From NCBI GenBank assembly GCA_019429205.1, contig JAHYIT010000023.1:1-49011 (forward strand): 49,011 nt of DNA, given 5' to 3'. Position 1 is the first letter of the stretch. Every line of letters begins with the position of its first letter. A program made the position numbers and the translations under genes. Origin of the DNA: Mariniphaga sp. Its GTDB lineage: Bacteria > Bacteroidota > Bacteroidia > Bacteroidales > Prolixibacteraceae. Under the pieces are notes generated by a model. The model ran no database searches. It had not been told where the DNA came from and saw only the letters and a program-made list of their open reading frames with translations. Of the stretch, positions 8,518-17,271 are shown piece after piece.

Positions 8518-10063
8518 GCACCAGCGTAACTAACGGAATAATCATTTCTTCCAGCGAAATTCCGCCATGCTGGAACGTATCTTTGTAGTAATTCGCGTAG
8601 TAATTGTAATTGTTCGGGTAGGCAAAAAAGTCGCTGTTGTGGGCAAAAATGTAGCTGGTACTTACATTACGCGAGGGAAGGTAAGCCAGTCTTGGGTCAC
8701 GCACTTCAAACACTTGTTTTGATTTGTAATTCAGGTTTTTACCCAGTTTATACCTCAGATTCGTGTTGGTTTCCCGATCGCCAATTACTTTTACTGCATT
8801 ATCGACCCTGATGGTACCGTGGTCGGTGGTAATTACAAGTTTAATTTTGTTGCCGGCCAGACTGCGGATGAGTTCGCGCAACGAAGAATGATTAAACCAG
8901 CTTAGCGTTAGCGAGCGGTAAGCCTTTTCGTCCCTGGCCAGTTCGCGAATCATTTCCATTTCGGTGCGGGCATGCGAAATCATATCCACAAAATTGAATA
9001 CCATTACCGAAAGGTCGCTGTCCAGAATGTTTTTCAGGCTTTCCGAGGTTTGGCGGTCACGTCTGATTCCTGAGCCTTTTTCATAATAGAGTTTTTCTTT
9101 GCGCCGGTGCCGTTCCATCTGTTTGCGCAGCAATTCTTCCTCGTGGCGGTTTTTATGGCCTTCATTGTCATCGTCTTCCCACAAATGCGGATACACTTTT
9201 TCAATTTCAGACGGAAGCAGGCCGGCAAACATGGCATTACGTGCATACATGGTGGCAGTTGGCAAAATACTCAAATAAAGGTCGTCGGATTCGACTCTGA
9301 AATATTCCTCGAAAACCGGACTGATGGTGCGCCACTGATCGAAACGCAAATTGTCGATAATCAGTACAAAAACTTTTTGGCCGGCATCGAGCATCGGAAA
9401 TATTTTATGCTGAAAAATATCTTGTGAAAGTAGTGGCCGTTCGCCAAAATCTTTGTTCAGCCATTCCAGGTAATTTTCTTTTATAAACTTAAAGAATGCT
9501 TTGTTGGCATCGTCCTTTTGCATGGCCAGCACCTGGTCCATGGCATCGTCTTCCGATGTGGCCAGTTCAATTTCCCAGTGAACCAGTTTTTTATACACAT
9601 CAACCCATTCATTGTAGTTCAGACGATCGTTGATGCGCATACCCAATTGCGAAAATTGTGTTTGGTAAGCCGAAGTGGTTTGTTGGGTTACCAGCCGTTT
9701 CTGGTCTATGTTTTTTTTCAGGGACAGCAGAATTTGTTTCGGGTTCACTGGTTTGATGAGGTAATCGGCAATTTTAGATCCAATGGCTTCATCCATTATA
9801 TTTTCTTCCTCGCTTTTGGTAATCATTACCACAGGCACATTGGGAGAGGCTGCTTTTATTTCTGTCAGGGTTTCCAGACCGCTCATACCCGGCATGTTTT
9901 CATCCAGAAAAATGATATCGAAAAAATTTTCTTTCACCTTTTCAATGGCGTCCAATCCGTTGTTGGCCGTTTCAACTTCGTAATCTTTACTTTCCAGAAA
10001 AATTATGTGTGCTTTCAGTACATCTATTTCATCATCAACCCAAAGTATTCGTGGTTTCCTCAT
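8507..10063 (-). CDS. porX: PorX: response regulator with PglZ phosphodiesterase domain, type IX secretion regulator
   Basis: The start is taken at ATG 10061-10063 (MRKPRILWVDDE) rather than the upstream ATG at 10135, because the receiver fold begins at once; this gives 518 residues. Residues 4-120 are a receiver domain with Asp10, Asp11, the phosphoacceptor Asp54 (FLDENMPG) and a KP switch region. After a helical linker, residues from about 200 form a PglZ/alkaline-phosphatase-fold domain with VLIIDNLRFDQW, the TATMYARN nucleophile segment and VITTDHGTIRV metal site. In Porphyromonas and Flavobacterium, PorX with the kinase PorY controls the type IX secretion system and gliding machinery. 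It follows porW on the same strand with an 84-base gap, an arrangement that supports both calls. The 3' end overlaps the DUF89 pseudogene by 11 bases, convergently. Confidence 0.93.
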   Translation of the reverse strand: MRKPRILWVDDEIDVLKAHIIFLESKDYEVETANNGLDAIEKVKENFFDIIFLDENMPGMSGLETLTEIKAASPNVPVVMITKSEEENIMDEAIGSKIADYLIKPVNPKQILLSLKKNIDQKRLVTQQTTSAYQTQFSQLGMRINDRLNYNEWVDVYKKLVHWEIELATSEDDAMDQVLAMQKDDANKAFFKFIKENYLEWLNKDFGERPLLSQDIFQHKIFPMLDAGQKVFVLIIDNLRFDQWRTISPVFEEYFRVESDDLYLSILPTATMYARNAMFAGLLPSEIEKVYPHLWEDDDNEGHKNRHEEELLRKQMERHRRKEKLYYEKGSGIRRDRQTSESLKNILDSDLSVMVFNFVDMISHARTEMEMIRELARDEKAYRSLTLSWFNHSSLRELIRSLAGNKIKLVITTDHGTIRVDNAVKVIGDRETNTNLRYKLGKNLNYKSKQVFEVRDPRLAYLPSRNVSTSYIFAHNSDFFAYPNNYNYYANYYKDTFQHGGISLEEMIIPLVTLVPKG

Positions 10064-10147
10064 AATCTGTTTCTTAATTGTTTTCAATGGTTGTAAAGGT
10101 ACAAACAAAAAAAGTGCCGGGGTAGTGCTTAACAAACTTTAACCCCT

Positions 10148-13100
10148 TTAATCCAGGTAGATGAGTTTGTAAAAGTCCATGTATTCGTTAATGTTTTTTT
10201 CCTGAAGGAATATACCGAAGTTTTCGGTTGAAATCAGGAAGTTGCGGTAGTTGGCAGCACCCAGCGGGGCATACAAATCGCGATTTTGCACTACGGTTCG
10301 TGAGTAGCGGGTTGCTGCTTCCCTGTTGGGTAATCCTGTAATTACAATAGCAATACGATATTCATCAATTGCAGCTTCTTCTATTTGCATATTTTCACCC
10401 TCAAACTCGCTGTTAAACTGTTCAATTCCGCTAATAAATCTTGTTTTATCCACTCCCTGCGAAGGAATAACAAATACGAAGTGGTGCGGTTTTTCTATTT
10501 CAATGCTGTATGGACCTGCATACGTTTCAGGTGTTTTTTCAGGTTCATCAGTATCGCTCTGATCTACTCCTGTTTGAACTGGTTGCTGTGTTTGTGTCGT
10601 TTGTTGCATTTGCTGTACCGGACTGCGCTGAATGTAATTATTCCGGAAGAAATCGATGTACTCTTCTACGTTGTTTTCTTCCATAAGATTTTCCAGGTTT
10701 TCGTCTGAAATCAGGAAGTTGCGATAAGTAGTTTGCCCAAGCGGTTCAAACAGGCTTCGGGTAATAACCACTTTTCTGAAGTATGACATGGCTTCATTGA
10801 GCGAAGGAATACCCTGCACTATCATAAGCTGATAATCACCTGATGGTTTTAGCTGGGTTGCCAGGTTCCAGCTTCTGAACTCGTTGCGGTTAAACTGTGC
10901 AAAACCATTCAATGCCTGGCGTAACGACATCCGTGTGTCTTTTACTGCAAGTACAAAGTTTTGTGTTGTGTCAATATTTCGGGTAAACATTGAACCAGCG
11001 CCAGTTTCCACCACTCTGAATTCGCCACGTTCACGCAACATTTGTTCCTCTTCGCGGGCACGTGCCATCAATTCTTCAGGCGAAATTTCAAGCTCATCGT
11101 CGCTAAAGTCGGGCCCAATGTAGCGGCTGTAATTTTTTACAAAAAACTTCAGGTAATCTGCAATAGATTGTTCTGAAAGGATTTGCCTGTAATTGGTTGA
11201 TGAAACTGCAAAATTCACATAGTCCATTTCTGTTAGGGTTTGGAAAACCTGAGCTTTCCTTATAATGGATCTGTGGTAAATTACCCCGTCTTCCTTATTG
11301 CTGAGCGATCGAACCACAACAAGATTGATTTTTTCATTCAGATTTTCGGTTTCAATATCGAAATCTATTTTGGTGTAATGGTCGATGTTATAGTTGGCAA
11401 TGTCAAATTTCAGGCGGTTTAAATCTAAATTTTCACTTCGCGGGTAAGCAATTACGAAATAATGGAGCAAATCTTCGTCGTAAGTAAATCTTCCGCCAAA
11501 CTCGTCATTTTCCATGCGTTGGGCCAGCAGAATTTCCTCGTTTTGAATTTCTTCGTTGATGTATCCAAGGTCCACCAGCTTTTGGTAGTCGGCCAGTGTA
11601 CTGTCCTGAATCAGTGTAAGGATTTCGGTGGCCAGCGGAGTGGGTTCAGCCTTTGGCCAGGTTTCGATGTAATTTTTCAGCAGGCTTTCAAAGTTGTGAA
11701 TATCGGTTTGCGTTCCCTGAGCCACTGTTTGCATAAAATCAATTTTCGGAACAATTACACTGTCGGGTTGCAATTGTTTCATTGAATTGGCCAGTGTAAT
11801 TACATTGCGGTAATTGCCCGAACGGTAATTTCTGAATGTTTCTTCGTACATCCGGTTCAGGCTGTCGGTGCGGGCTTCCAGTTCCACAAAAAAGTTGGGA
11901 TTAACAAGGTACTGGGCATATTTGCTGTTGGGAAACTTCGAAATGATAAGGTTTCGGTAATAATCTGACTTTTGTTTGTCACCTAACAATTCGTATAAAT
12001 CGTATAAATCGAAATAAGCCGAAAGTTGGTACATGTTGTTGGGATAACGTTTTAGAAGTTCTTCAAAAGCTTCCGCTGAGCGCTGGTAATTTGAAAATTC
12101 TGATTTGTAAATTTTCCCTGCATTGTAAAGAGCATCCCTTATTTTGTCGTGCGAGATGGCCATTAACGAATCTGTAAGCGGAAGATCCTGTGTATAGTAT
12201 TCCTTCTGTAACGGGTCTTCCACACGAACCACAATTTGCGATGAGTCGATGGCTTCTGCCATTTCATCCATTTCGTCCATTGAAACGGTGCTTTTGTTCG
12301 AGCGTCTCCAGTTATCTTCCAGTTTTCGCTGCCCCCAGCGTTGCTGGAAAGTTACTTGCCCATAAGCTACAGTTTGCGGATTATAGAAATACCAGCCCGC
12401 TCCCTGCTGTCCGCTTCCCATTCCCATACGGTAGCGGTTTGAACGATAATATCCCTGATCGCGCTGACCCTGCATAGCCAGACTTTCCATATTGCGCTGG
12501 TACTCCTGCTCTTCGCGCATCATCCGGGCAATGAGCGCTTCCCTTTCCGTTTCGGACATGAGGGCGATACGTTGTAAACTGTCTTCCCGTTCAACAGTAA
12601 TAATGTTATCTACCAGATTCGACAAACTCCGGTATTGATTGGAAAGCCTCGTGTAATTGGGATACGTTTCGTCAATAATTATCATGGCACTGTCGTAATA
12701 AGCCTGCGCGTCACGATAGTTTTGATTTTCAAAATAAAGTTCGGCCAGTGTGATTGCCGACTGAGCCCGCTGGAACTGATTATTGTAACTGCTGGCTACA
12801 GAACTCCGGTAATTTTCAATAGCTACATCGCGGTTTCCTTCCCTGAAGAAAATATTACCCATCGCGTAATAAATCTGATCCCTAAATTCCACATTCTTTT
12901 TATCACGCAGCATTTTGCGTAATTCTTTTTTGGTTTTTTCCGAATCGCCTTCGCCCGAAAATACACCGGCTGCATTTATTTTTGCGTTGAAAGCCATCCG
13001 GTAATCTGGGTTCATGCGGGTTACCTTTTGGTAAGCCTGTGCAGCCTTCATAGGTTGATTGAGTTCTTCGTATAGTTGCGCTTCAATGTATTGTAACCTG

Positions 13101-13828
13101 GCTTTTTGTTTTTTCCAGAATGTTTTGCTCAGGGCAATATCAATAAATTTTATGGCCTCGGCATATTCCTGTTGTTTTACGTAATAGTCGGCCGTTGCCA
13201 CAGCCAGCTCCTGCTCCAGTTTTCGCGGGAAATTGTTGTCATTTTGAACAGACTGAATGACTTCTGAAGCTTCGGTAAATCGTTCCAATTCTGAATAACT
13301 TTTGATAAGCCAGATTTGGGCTTCGTGCCTGGCATCGCCATCGGGGTATTTCCTGAGAATGTAAGAAAGATTATCGATGGCAGCCATAAAGTTATGCTGG
13401 TAAAAATAGGCTTTTCCCATTAACAGGTAGCTGTCGTCAACCCATGGATTAAATTCTTCCTGGCTGGCAAATTCCTGATAACGGCGGGTACGGTTTCGTC
13501 TTCGTTTGGGTTTTTCTGTAATGGAATGCAGTTCAATAAGTTTTGAAGCTTTTATTACGGCATTGTCCATGTCTGATTTTGCCAGGTTAGCTGCCGAAGG
13601 ATCGCTTTCCTTGTAAATGGGAAGTATCCGGGTAAAATCGTCTTCAATGCTGGTTTCTATCCGTTCTACGCCGGCTTTGAAACTTTCGTTTCCGTTAAAA
13701 TATACATTGTATTGCGACGTAACATTATGGTACGCACGGGAAGCAAACGTGTTCTTTTCAGTTGAACACCTTTGGTAAAGCGGCATCAGTAGCAGCAAAC
13801 CTATGGTATGTAGTAAAATTCGCTTCAA
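10148..13828 (-). CDS. porW: PorW/SprE: TPR lipoprotein of the type IX secretion system
   Basis: A 1226-residue exported protein. The N-terminus has a hydrophobic signal (ILLHTIGLLLLM) followed by Cys21; the residue before the Cys is Arg, so the lipobox is not canonical, although known PorW/SprE proteins are lipoproteins. Residues of about 30-420 and 560-700 are rich in TPR-like helices (SYLLMGKAYFYQHNF, AQAYQKVTRMNPDY). The last 440 residues contain three divergent copies of one roughly 110-residue alpha/beta module, each with an FVxxxP-like strand and a YRNFLIS-type or YVNFAVS-type segment, and a final IxxYxxFF helix. The middle holds a Gln/Arg/Tyr-rich stretch. PorW is required for type IX secretion, linking to the PorKN ring in current models. 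It is followed by porX. Confidence 0.9.
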   Translation of the reverse strand: MKRILLHTIGLLLLMPLYQRCSTEKNTFASRAYHNVTSQYNVYFNGNESFKAGVERIETSIEDDFTRILPIYKESDPSAANLAKSDMDNAVIKASKLIELHSITEKPKRRRNRTRRYQEFASQEEFNPWVDDSYLLMGKAYFYQHNFMAAIDNLSYILRKYPDGDARHEAQIWLIKSYSELERFTEASEVIQSVQNDNNFPRKLEQELAVATADYYVKQQEYAEAIKFIDIALSKTFWKKQKARLQYIEAQLYEELNQPMKAAQAYQKVTRMNPDYRMAFNAKINAAGVFSGEGDSEKTKKELRKMLRDKKNVEFRDQIYYAMGNIFFREGNRDVAIENYRSSVASSYNNQFQRAQSAITLAELYFENQNYRDAQAYYDSAMIIIDETYPNYTRLSNQYRSLSNLVDNIITVEREDSLQRIALMSETEREALIARMMREEQEYQRNMESLAMQGQRDQGYYRSNRYRMGMGSGQQGAGWYFYNPQTVAYGQVTFQQRWGQRKLEDNWRRSNKSTVSMDEMDEMAEAIDSSQIVVRVEDPLQKEYYTQDLPLTDSLMAISHDKIRDALYNAGKIYKSEFSNYQRSAEAFEELLKRYPNNMYQLSAYFDLYDLYELLGDKQKSDYYRNLIISKFPNSKYAQYLVNPNFFVELEARTDSLNRMYEETFRNYRSGNYRNVITLANSMKQLQPDSVIVPKIDFMQTVAQGTQTDIHNFESLLKNYIETWPKAEPTPLATEILTLIQDSTLADYQKLVDLGYINEEIQNEEILLAQRMENDEFGGRFTYDEDLLHYFVIAYPRSENLDLNRLKFDIANYNIDHYTKIDFDIETENLNEKINLVVVRSLSNKEDGVIYHRSIIRKAQVFQTLTEMDYVNFAVSSTNYRQILSEQSIADYLKFFVKNYSRYIGPDFSDDELEISPEELMARAREEEQMLRERGEFRVVETGAGSMFTRNIDTTQNFVLAVKDTRMSLRQALNGFAQFNRNEFRSWNLATQLKPSGDYQLMIVQGIPSLNEAMSYFRKVVITRSLFEPLGQTTYRNFLISDENLENLMEENNVEEYIDFFRNNYIQRSPVQQMQQTTQTQQPVQTGVDQSDTDEPEKTPETYAGPYSIEIEKPHHFVFVIPSQGVDKTRFISGIEQFNSEFEGENMQIEEAAIDEYRIAIVITGLPNREAATRYSRTVVQNRDLYAPLGAANYRNFLISTENFGIFLQEKNINEYMDFYKLIYLD

Positions 13829-13918
13829 ATACAGTTTATAAGTGGCTTTAGGAATAAACTTAGATTTTGCCAGAATATTGTCAATTCCATCCCAATTTTA
13901 TTCCATTGCGCAAAGGCA

Positions 13919-13926
13919 CAAAAATA
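13919..13926 (-). promoter_or_regulatory. putative -7 box for porW
   Basis: TATTTTTG on the minus strand matches the Bacteroidota -7 consensus TAnnTTTG, 90 bases before the porW start. No clear -33 TTG at the usual distance. Confidence 0.35.
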
Positions 13927-13986
13927 ATAATTTTTACAGGCCCGGTGCGGGAAAAGAAGGTTATGTTCTGTTAAAGGTTTCGAAGG

Positions 13987-15102
13987 CTATTTTCTGGTAA
14001 TTTTTACCTTTTTTGTAGGCGCCCGTTCAATATTTCGGATATGTACCTGGTGAGCCACGCTTTTAGCCACTTCGGCAAATGCCATTCCGGTAATGGAATC
14101 TGTACTTGTGGCAATTGGAACTCCTGAATCACCCCCTTCGCGAATACCTTGCACAATGGGAATTTGCCCAAGCAGTTTCAGCCCCAGCTTTTCGGCAAGC
14201 CGCCTGCCGCCATCCTGCCCAAAAATGTAGTACCTGTTATTGGGAAGTTCGGCAGGAGTGAACCAGGCCATATTTTCCACCAGTCCCAGAACCGGCACAT
14301 CAACGGATTTACTTTGGAACATGCTTGTGCCCCGTATTACATCGGCCAGGGCAACATCCTGCGGGGTGGTAACAATTACCGCACCGGTTACAGGCAGTGT
14401 TTGAACCAGGGTAAGATGAATATCGCTTGTGCCGGGAGGCAGATCGATGAGCATATAATCGAGTTCGCCCCAGTTAGCGTCCATGATAAGTTGCTTTAAC
14501 GCATTGGATGCCATTGGGCCACGCCAGATAATAGCATTATCGGTTTCCACAAAAAAACCGATGGACAGAAATTTCACGCCGTATTTTTGCACCGGGTTAA
14601 TCATGTCGCGGCCATTAATTTTTTCTCCTGTAGGGCGATCTTGTTCTGCCCCAAACATTTTGGGAATGGAAGGCCCGAAAATATCGGCATCAATTAACCC
14701 TACTTTTGCACCGGCATTGGCAAGTGCCACGGCCAGGTTAACGGCAACGGTTGATTTTCCAACTCCGCCTTTTCCAGAGGCCACAGCTACAATGTTTTTA
14801 ACGCCCGGCAAAACAGGGCGTTCCATATTGTGTATAAACTTAACCGTTATATTGTCTTCAATTTCAACCTGTTCGCCTAAATTTTCCTTAATGGCTTTTT
14901 CACATGCCAAAACCAGCGACTCTATATTTGGGTCATTGCTTTTCTGGAATACCAGGGAAAAACTTACCCGCTGGCCAGCAATCCGTATCTCCTGCACCAT
15001 ATCGAGTGAAACCACATCTTCGTTACTGTCGGGGTATTTTACAGTTCGAAGGGCTTCGGTAACATTTTTAGGAACAATTAATTTACGAGGTATATCATTC
15101 AT
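13987..15102 (-). CDS. mrp: Mrp/NBP35-family P-loop ATPase
   Basis: 371 residues. An N-terminal MIP18-like (DUF59) domain at residues 10-90 is followed by the ATPase, with the deviant Walker A GKGGVGKST (110-118), the GLIDADIFGPS switch and DLPPGTSD. In other lineages the family carries and transfers Fe-S clusters through a CxxC pair in the motif after ENM. Here that segment reads 'ENMAWFTPAELPNNRYYIFG' and lacks both cysteines; the only cysteine in the protein is Cys67. Bacteroidota relatives I recall share this feature. ATP-dependent partner assembly is therefore likely, but the canonical Fe-S carrier chemistry cannot be assumed. It is divergent from the YkvA-like gene across a 178-base gap. 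Confidence 0.88.
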   Translation of the reverse strand: MNDIPRKLIVPKNVTEALRTVKYPDSNEDVVSLDMVQEIRIAGQRVSFSLVFQKSNDPNIESLVLACEKAIKENLGEQVEIEDNITVKFIHNMERPVLPGVKNIVAVASGKGGVGKSTVAVNLAVALANAGAKVGLIDADIFGPSIPKMFGAEQDRPTGEKINGRDMINPVQKYGVKFLSIGFFVETDNAIIWRGPMASNALKQLIMDANWGELDYMLIDLPPGTSDIHLTLVQTLPVTGAVIVTTPQDVALADVIRGTSMFQSKSVDVPVLGLVENMAWFTPAELPNNRYYIFGQDGGRRLAEKLGLKLLGQIPIVQGIREGGDSGVPIATSTDSITGMAFAEVAKSVAHQVHIRNIERAPTKKVKITRK

Positions 15103-15127
15103 GATAATGCATTTTTTAAGTGGACTG

Positions 15128-15135
15128 CAAAATTA
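15128..15135 (-). promoter_or_regulatory. putative -7 box for mrp
   Basis: TAATTTTG on the minus strand, 26 bases before the mrp start, matches TAnnTTTG. Confidence 0.4.
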
Positions 15136-15229
15136 AAAAATATCTTTAGGTATTTTAAATTATTTGTTCCGATATAATTTCCGTTCGTTTTCAATGAATT
15201 GAATAGCATAGAGGATTCTGAAATTATTC

Positions 15230-15237
15230 TAACTTTG
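15230..15237 (+). promoter_or_regulatory. putative -7 box for the YkvA-like gene
   Basis: TAACTTTG, 43 bases before the ATG at 15281, matches TAnnTTTG. It faces away from the mrp box in the shared divergent region. Confidence 0.45.
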
Positions 15238-15280
15238 CTGACCAACGGTTGTAATATCAATTCCAGAGAGGAGAATAACA

Positions 15281-15664
15281 ATGAATAATAATCAGTTTGC
15301 CAAATATTTTTCAGAAGAATCGCTTTGGAAAAAAATAAAAAATTATTCGAAATCGGCAGGTACTACTGTTGTTTACGGTGCATTGCTTTTGTATTATGTA
15401 ATGAATGACAAAAAAGTATCTATAAAAGCCAAACTTACTATTGCAGCGGCGTTGGGTTATTTTATTTTGCCTACAGATGCCATATTCGATTTTACCCCGA
15501 TTATTGGCTACTCTGACGATTTGGGTGTTTTGCTTTTTGCTCTTTCTCAGGTTTCTTCAAATATTACTCCTGAAATAAAGGAAAAAGCCCGCAAAAAACT
15601 GGGCGACTGGTTTGGCGAAATAAATGATGAAGAACTGCAGGTACTTGAAAACAAGATTTTTTAA
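15281..15664 (+). CDS. YkvA/DUF1232-family small membrane protein
   Basis: 127 residues with the DUF1232 core: KAKLTIAAALGYFILPTD followed by the conserved proline/aspartate turn FDFTPIIGYSDDLGVL at about residues 60-85, flanked by two hydrophobic helices. The family is widespread and of unknown function, with some members linked to membrane-proximal regulation. A purine-rich AGAGGAG lies 10 bases before the ATG, which is unusual here because Bacteroidota rarely use Shine-Dalgarno sites. The gene stands alone between divergent mrp and the TSUP permease. Confidence 0.85.
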   Translation: MNNNQFAKYFSEESLWKKIKNYSKSAGTTVVYGALLLYYVMNDKKVSIKAKLTIAAALGYFILPTDAIFDFTPIIGYSDDLGVLLFALSQVSSNITPEIKEKARKKLGDWFGEINDEELQVLENKIF

Positions 15665-15700
15665 GCCCAAAATTTATTTTTCAGCAACAATGATTTCCGC

Positions 15701-15708
15701 TACCTTTG
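15701..15708 (+). promoter_or_regulatory. putative -7 box for the TSUP permease gene
   Basis: TACCTTTG, 19 bases before the ATG at 15728, matches TAnnTTTG and would give a very short leader. Confidence 0.4.
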
Positions 15709-15727
15709 GCTTCCAAAATCCAGACGA

Positions 15728-16468
15728 ATGATAGATTTTACTCTTTTGCAATGGCTTCTGTTGTTTTGCTGTGCCATGTTAATAGGAATGTCGAAGGTTG
15801 GCGTACCAGGTGTTTCAATGATAGTGGTTCCGGTTTTGGCTATCATTTTTGGAGGTAAAGCCTCAACCGGAATTTTACTTCCCATTTTAATGATGGCCGA
15901 TTGGTTTGGCGTTGGATATTATCACCGGCATGCACGGTGGAAATACCTGTGGAAATTGCTTCCCTGGGCATTTGTGGGAGTTGGAATCGCCCTTTGGGTG
16001 GGCGAGGTGGTTAACGATGAGTGGTTTAAAAACATCATTGCTATTTTGGTATTTGTTTGCATTGGCCTTATGTTGTGGAAAGACAACCAGAAAGGCAGAA
16101 ATTTTTTCCCGGATTCATGGTGGTTTGCAGCATCGATGGGTATTTTAGGTGGTTTTGCCACTATGATAGGGAATGTTGCCGGGCCAATATTTGCCATTTA
16201 CCTGCTGGCCATGCACCTACCTAAAAATAGTTTTATCGGAACCGGAGCCTGGTTTTTTCTTATTATAAACCTCAGTAAATTTCCTCTGCATATTTTTGTT
16301 TGGAAAACCATTAGCTGGCAAACTTTGAAACTGGATTTAATATTGCTTCCCGGAATTGCGCTGGGTGCATTCCTGGGCGTTTGGCTGGTGAAAAAAATTC
16401 CGGATAAAACCTACCGTGCTTTTGTAATTATTGTAACTGCTTTGTCAGCATTTTTACTGCTCATTTAG
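15728..16468 (+). CDS. TSUP (TauE/SafE) family membrane permease
   Basis: 246 residues with about eight hydrophobic helices and the family's two inverted halves, each beginning with a glycine/proline-rich turn (MSKVGVPGVSMIVVPVLA near residue 20; MGILGGFATMIGNVAGP near 140). TSUP proteins move sulfite, sulfoacetate or other organosulfur anions across the inner membrane; substrate cannot be told from sequence here. It is followed by a methyltransferase gene with its own promoter-like box, so the two may be independent. Confidence 0.87.
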   Translation: MIDFTLLQWLLLFCCAMLIGMSKVGVPGVSMIVVPVLAIIFGGKASTGILLPILMMADWFGVGYYHRHARWKYLWKLLPWAFVGVGIALWVGEVVNDEWFKNIIAILVFVCIGLMLWKDNQKGRNFFPDSWWFAASMGILGGFATMIGNVAGPIFAIYLLAMHLPKNSFIGTGAWFFLIINLSKFPLHIFVWKTISWQTLKLDLILLPGIALGAFLGVWLVKKIPDKTYRAFVIIVTALSAFLLLI

Positions 16469-16499
16469 CCAATTGTATTAATAAATGTAGGGGATTTTA

Positions 16500-16507
16500 T
16501 ACATTTG
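16500..16507 (+). promoter_or_regulatory. putative -7 box for the methyltransferase gene
   Basis: TACATTTG, 50 bases before the ATG at 16558, matches TAnnTTTG. Confidence 0.4.
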
Positions 16508-16557
16508 CAGGAACTTTACAGGAGACTTGAAATCAAATAAAACGAATTTCCAAAAAC

Positions 16558-17271
16558 ATGGAGCCACTAATAAACTATTTTAAAGATATTGAAGTTCATC
16601 GAATCCTTGATGTTGGAACGGGTAGCGGTAACTTTATTCATGAACTGAAAAGAACCTTCCCCAATGCCAAAATTACCGGTGTTGATCCACATCTGAAATC
16701 ACTTGAAGCAGCTCGTGAGAATTTTCCGGATGTAACTTTTATTGAAATGGTAGCCGAAAAGTTGGAATTCGATGATAATTTGTTTGATGTGGTGAGTATT
16801 TCCATGGCACTGCACCATTTGCCCAATGTAAAAAAGGGACTTAAAGAAATAAAGCGGGTAGTAAAACCTGAAGGGTATATTATTGTTAAAGAAAGCTTGA
16901 GTGATAATCTGAACCCGGCACAGGAAGTGCATAAAATGTATCACCATTTTCGCAGTCAGATTGACAGGCTAACAGGCAAATTTCATCGGAAAACCTTTAC
17001 CAAAGATGCCATTTTACAAATGCTGAAAGTTGCTGAACTGCCTGTTCAGTTCTTTTTTGAACAGCAAAGAAACGTGAATCTGGTGGAGAACCATGCTGAA
17101 CTTGAAGAGAAAGCAGATAAAATGAAATTAATGCTGGAAAAATTAAAAGGCCTGCCGGAATATGATACACTTCAACCTCAAATTGAGGAATTCAGAACCA
17201 AAGCATTAAAATATGGGTTTCAGCCGGCAACCAATCTGATAATTGTAATTCGGAAAAAGATAAAAGCCTAA
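16558..17271 (+). CDS. class I SAM-dependent methyltransferase
   Basis: 237 residues with a Rossmann-fold methylase core: motif I ILDVGTGSGNF at residues 17-27, the acidic residue of motif II in TGVDPHLKS, and 'LFDVVSISMALHHLPNVKKG' as motif IV/post. The C-terminal third is helical and charged and may hold the substrate. Small-molecule methylases of this type cannot be assigned a substrate from sequence alone. The stop codon overlaps that of convergent atpG by three bases, so the two messages would be antisense at their ends. Confidence 0.82.
   Translation: MEPLINYFKDIEVHRILDVGTGSGNFIHELKRTFPNAKITGVDPHLKSLEAARENFPDVTFIEMVAEKLEFDDNLFDVVSISMALHHLPNVKKGLKEIKRVVKPEGYIIVKESLSDNLNPAQEVHKMYHHFRSQIDRLTGKFHRKTFTKDAILQMLKVAELPVQFFFEQQRNVNLVENHAELEEKADKMKLMLEKLKGLPEYDTLQPQIEEFRTKALKYGFQPATNLIIVIRKKIKA

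Noticed and set aside
14483-15136. 217-codon plus-strand ORF opposite mrp, and a 192-codon ORF (9518-10096) opposite porX
   Set aside because: They lie wholly antisense to well-supported genes, show no domain features, and their length follows from the codon bias of the genes beneath.
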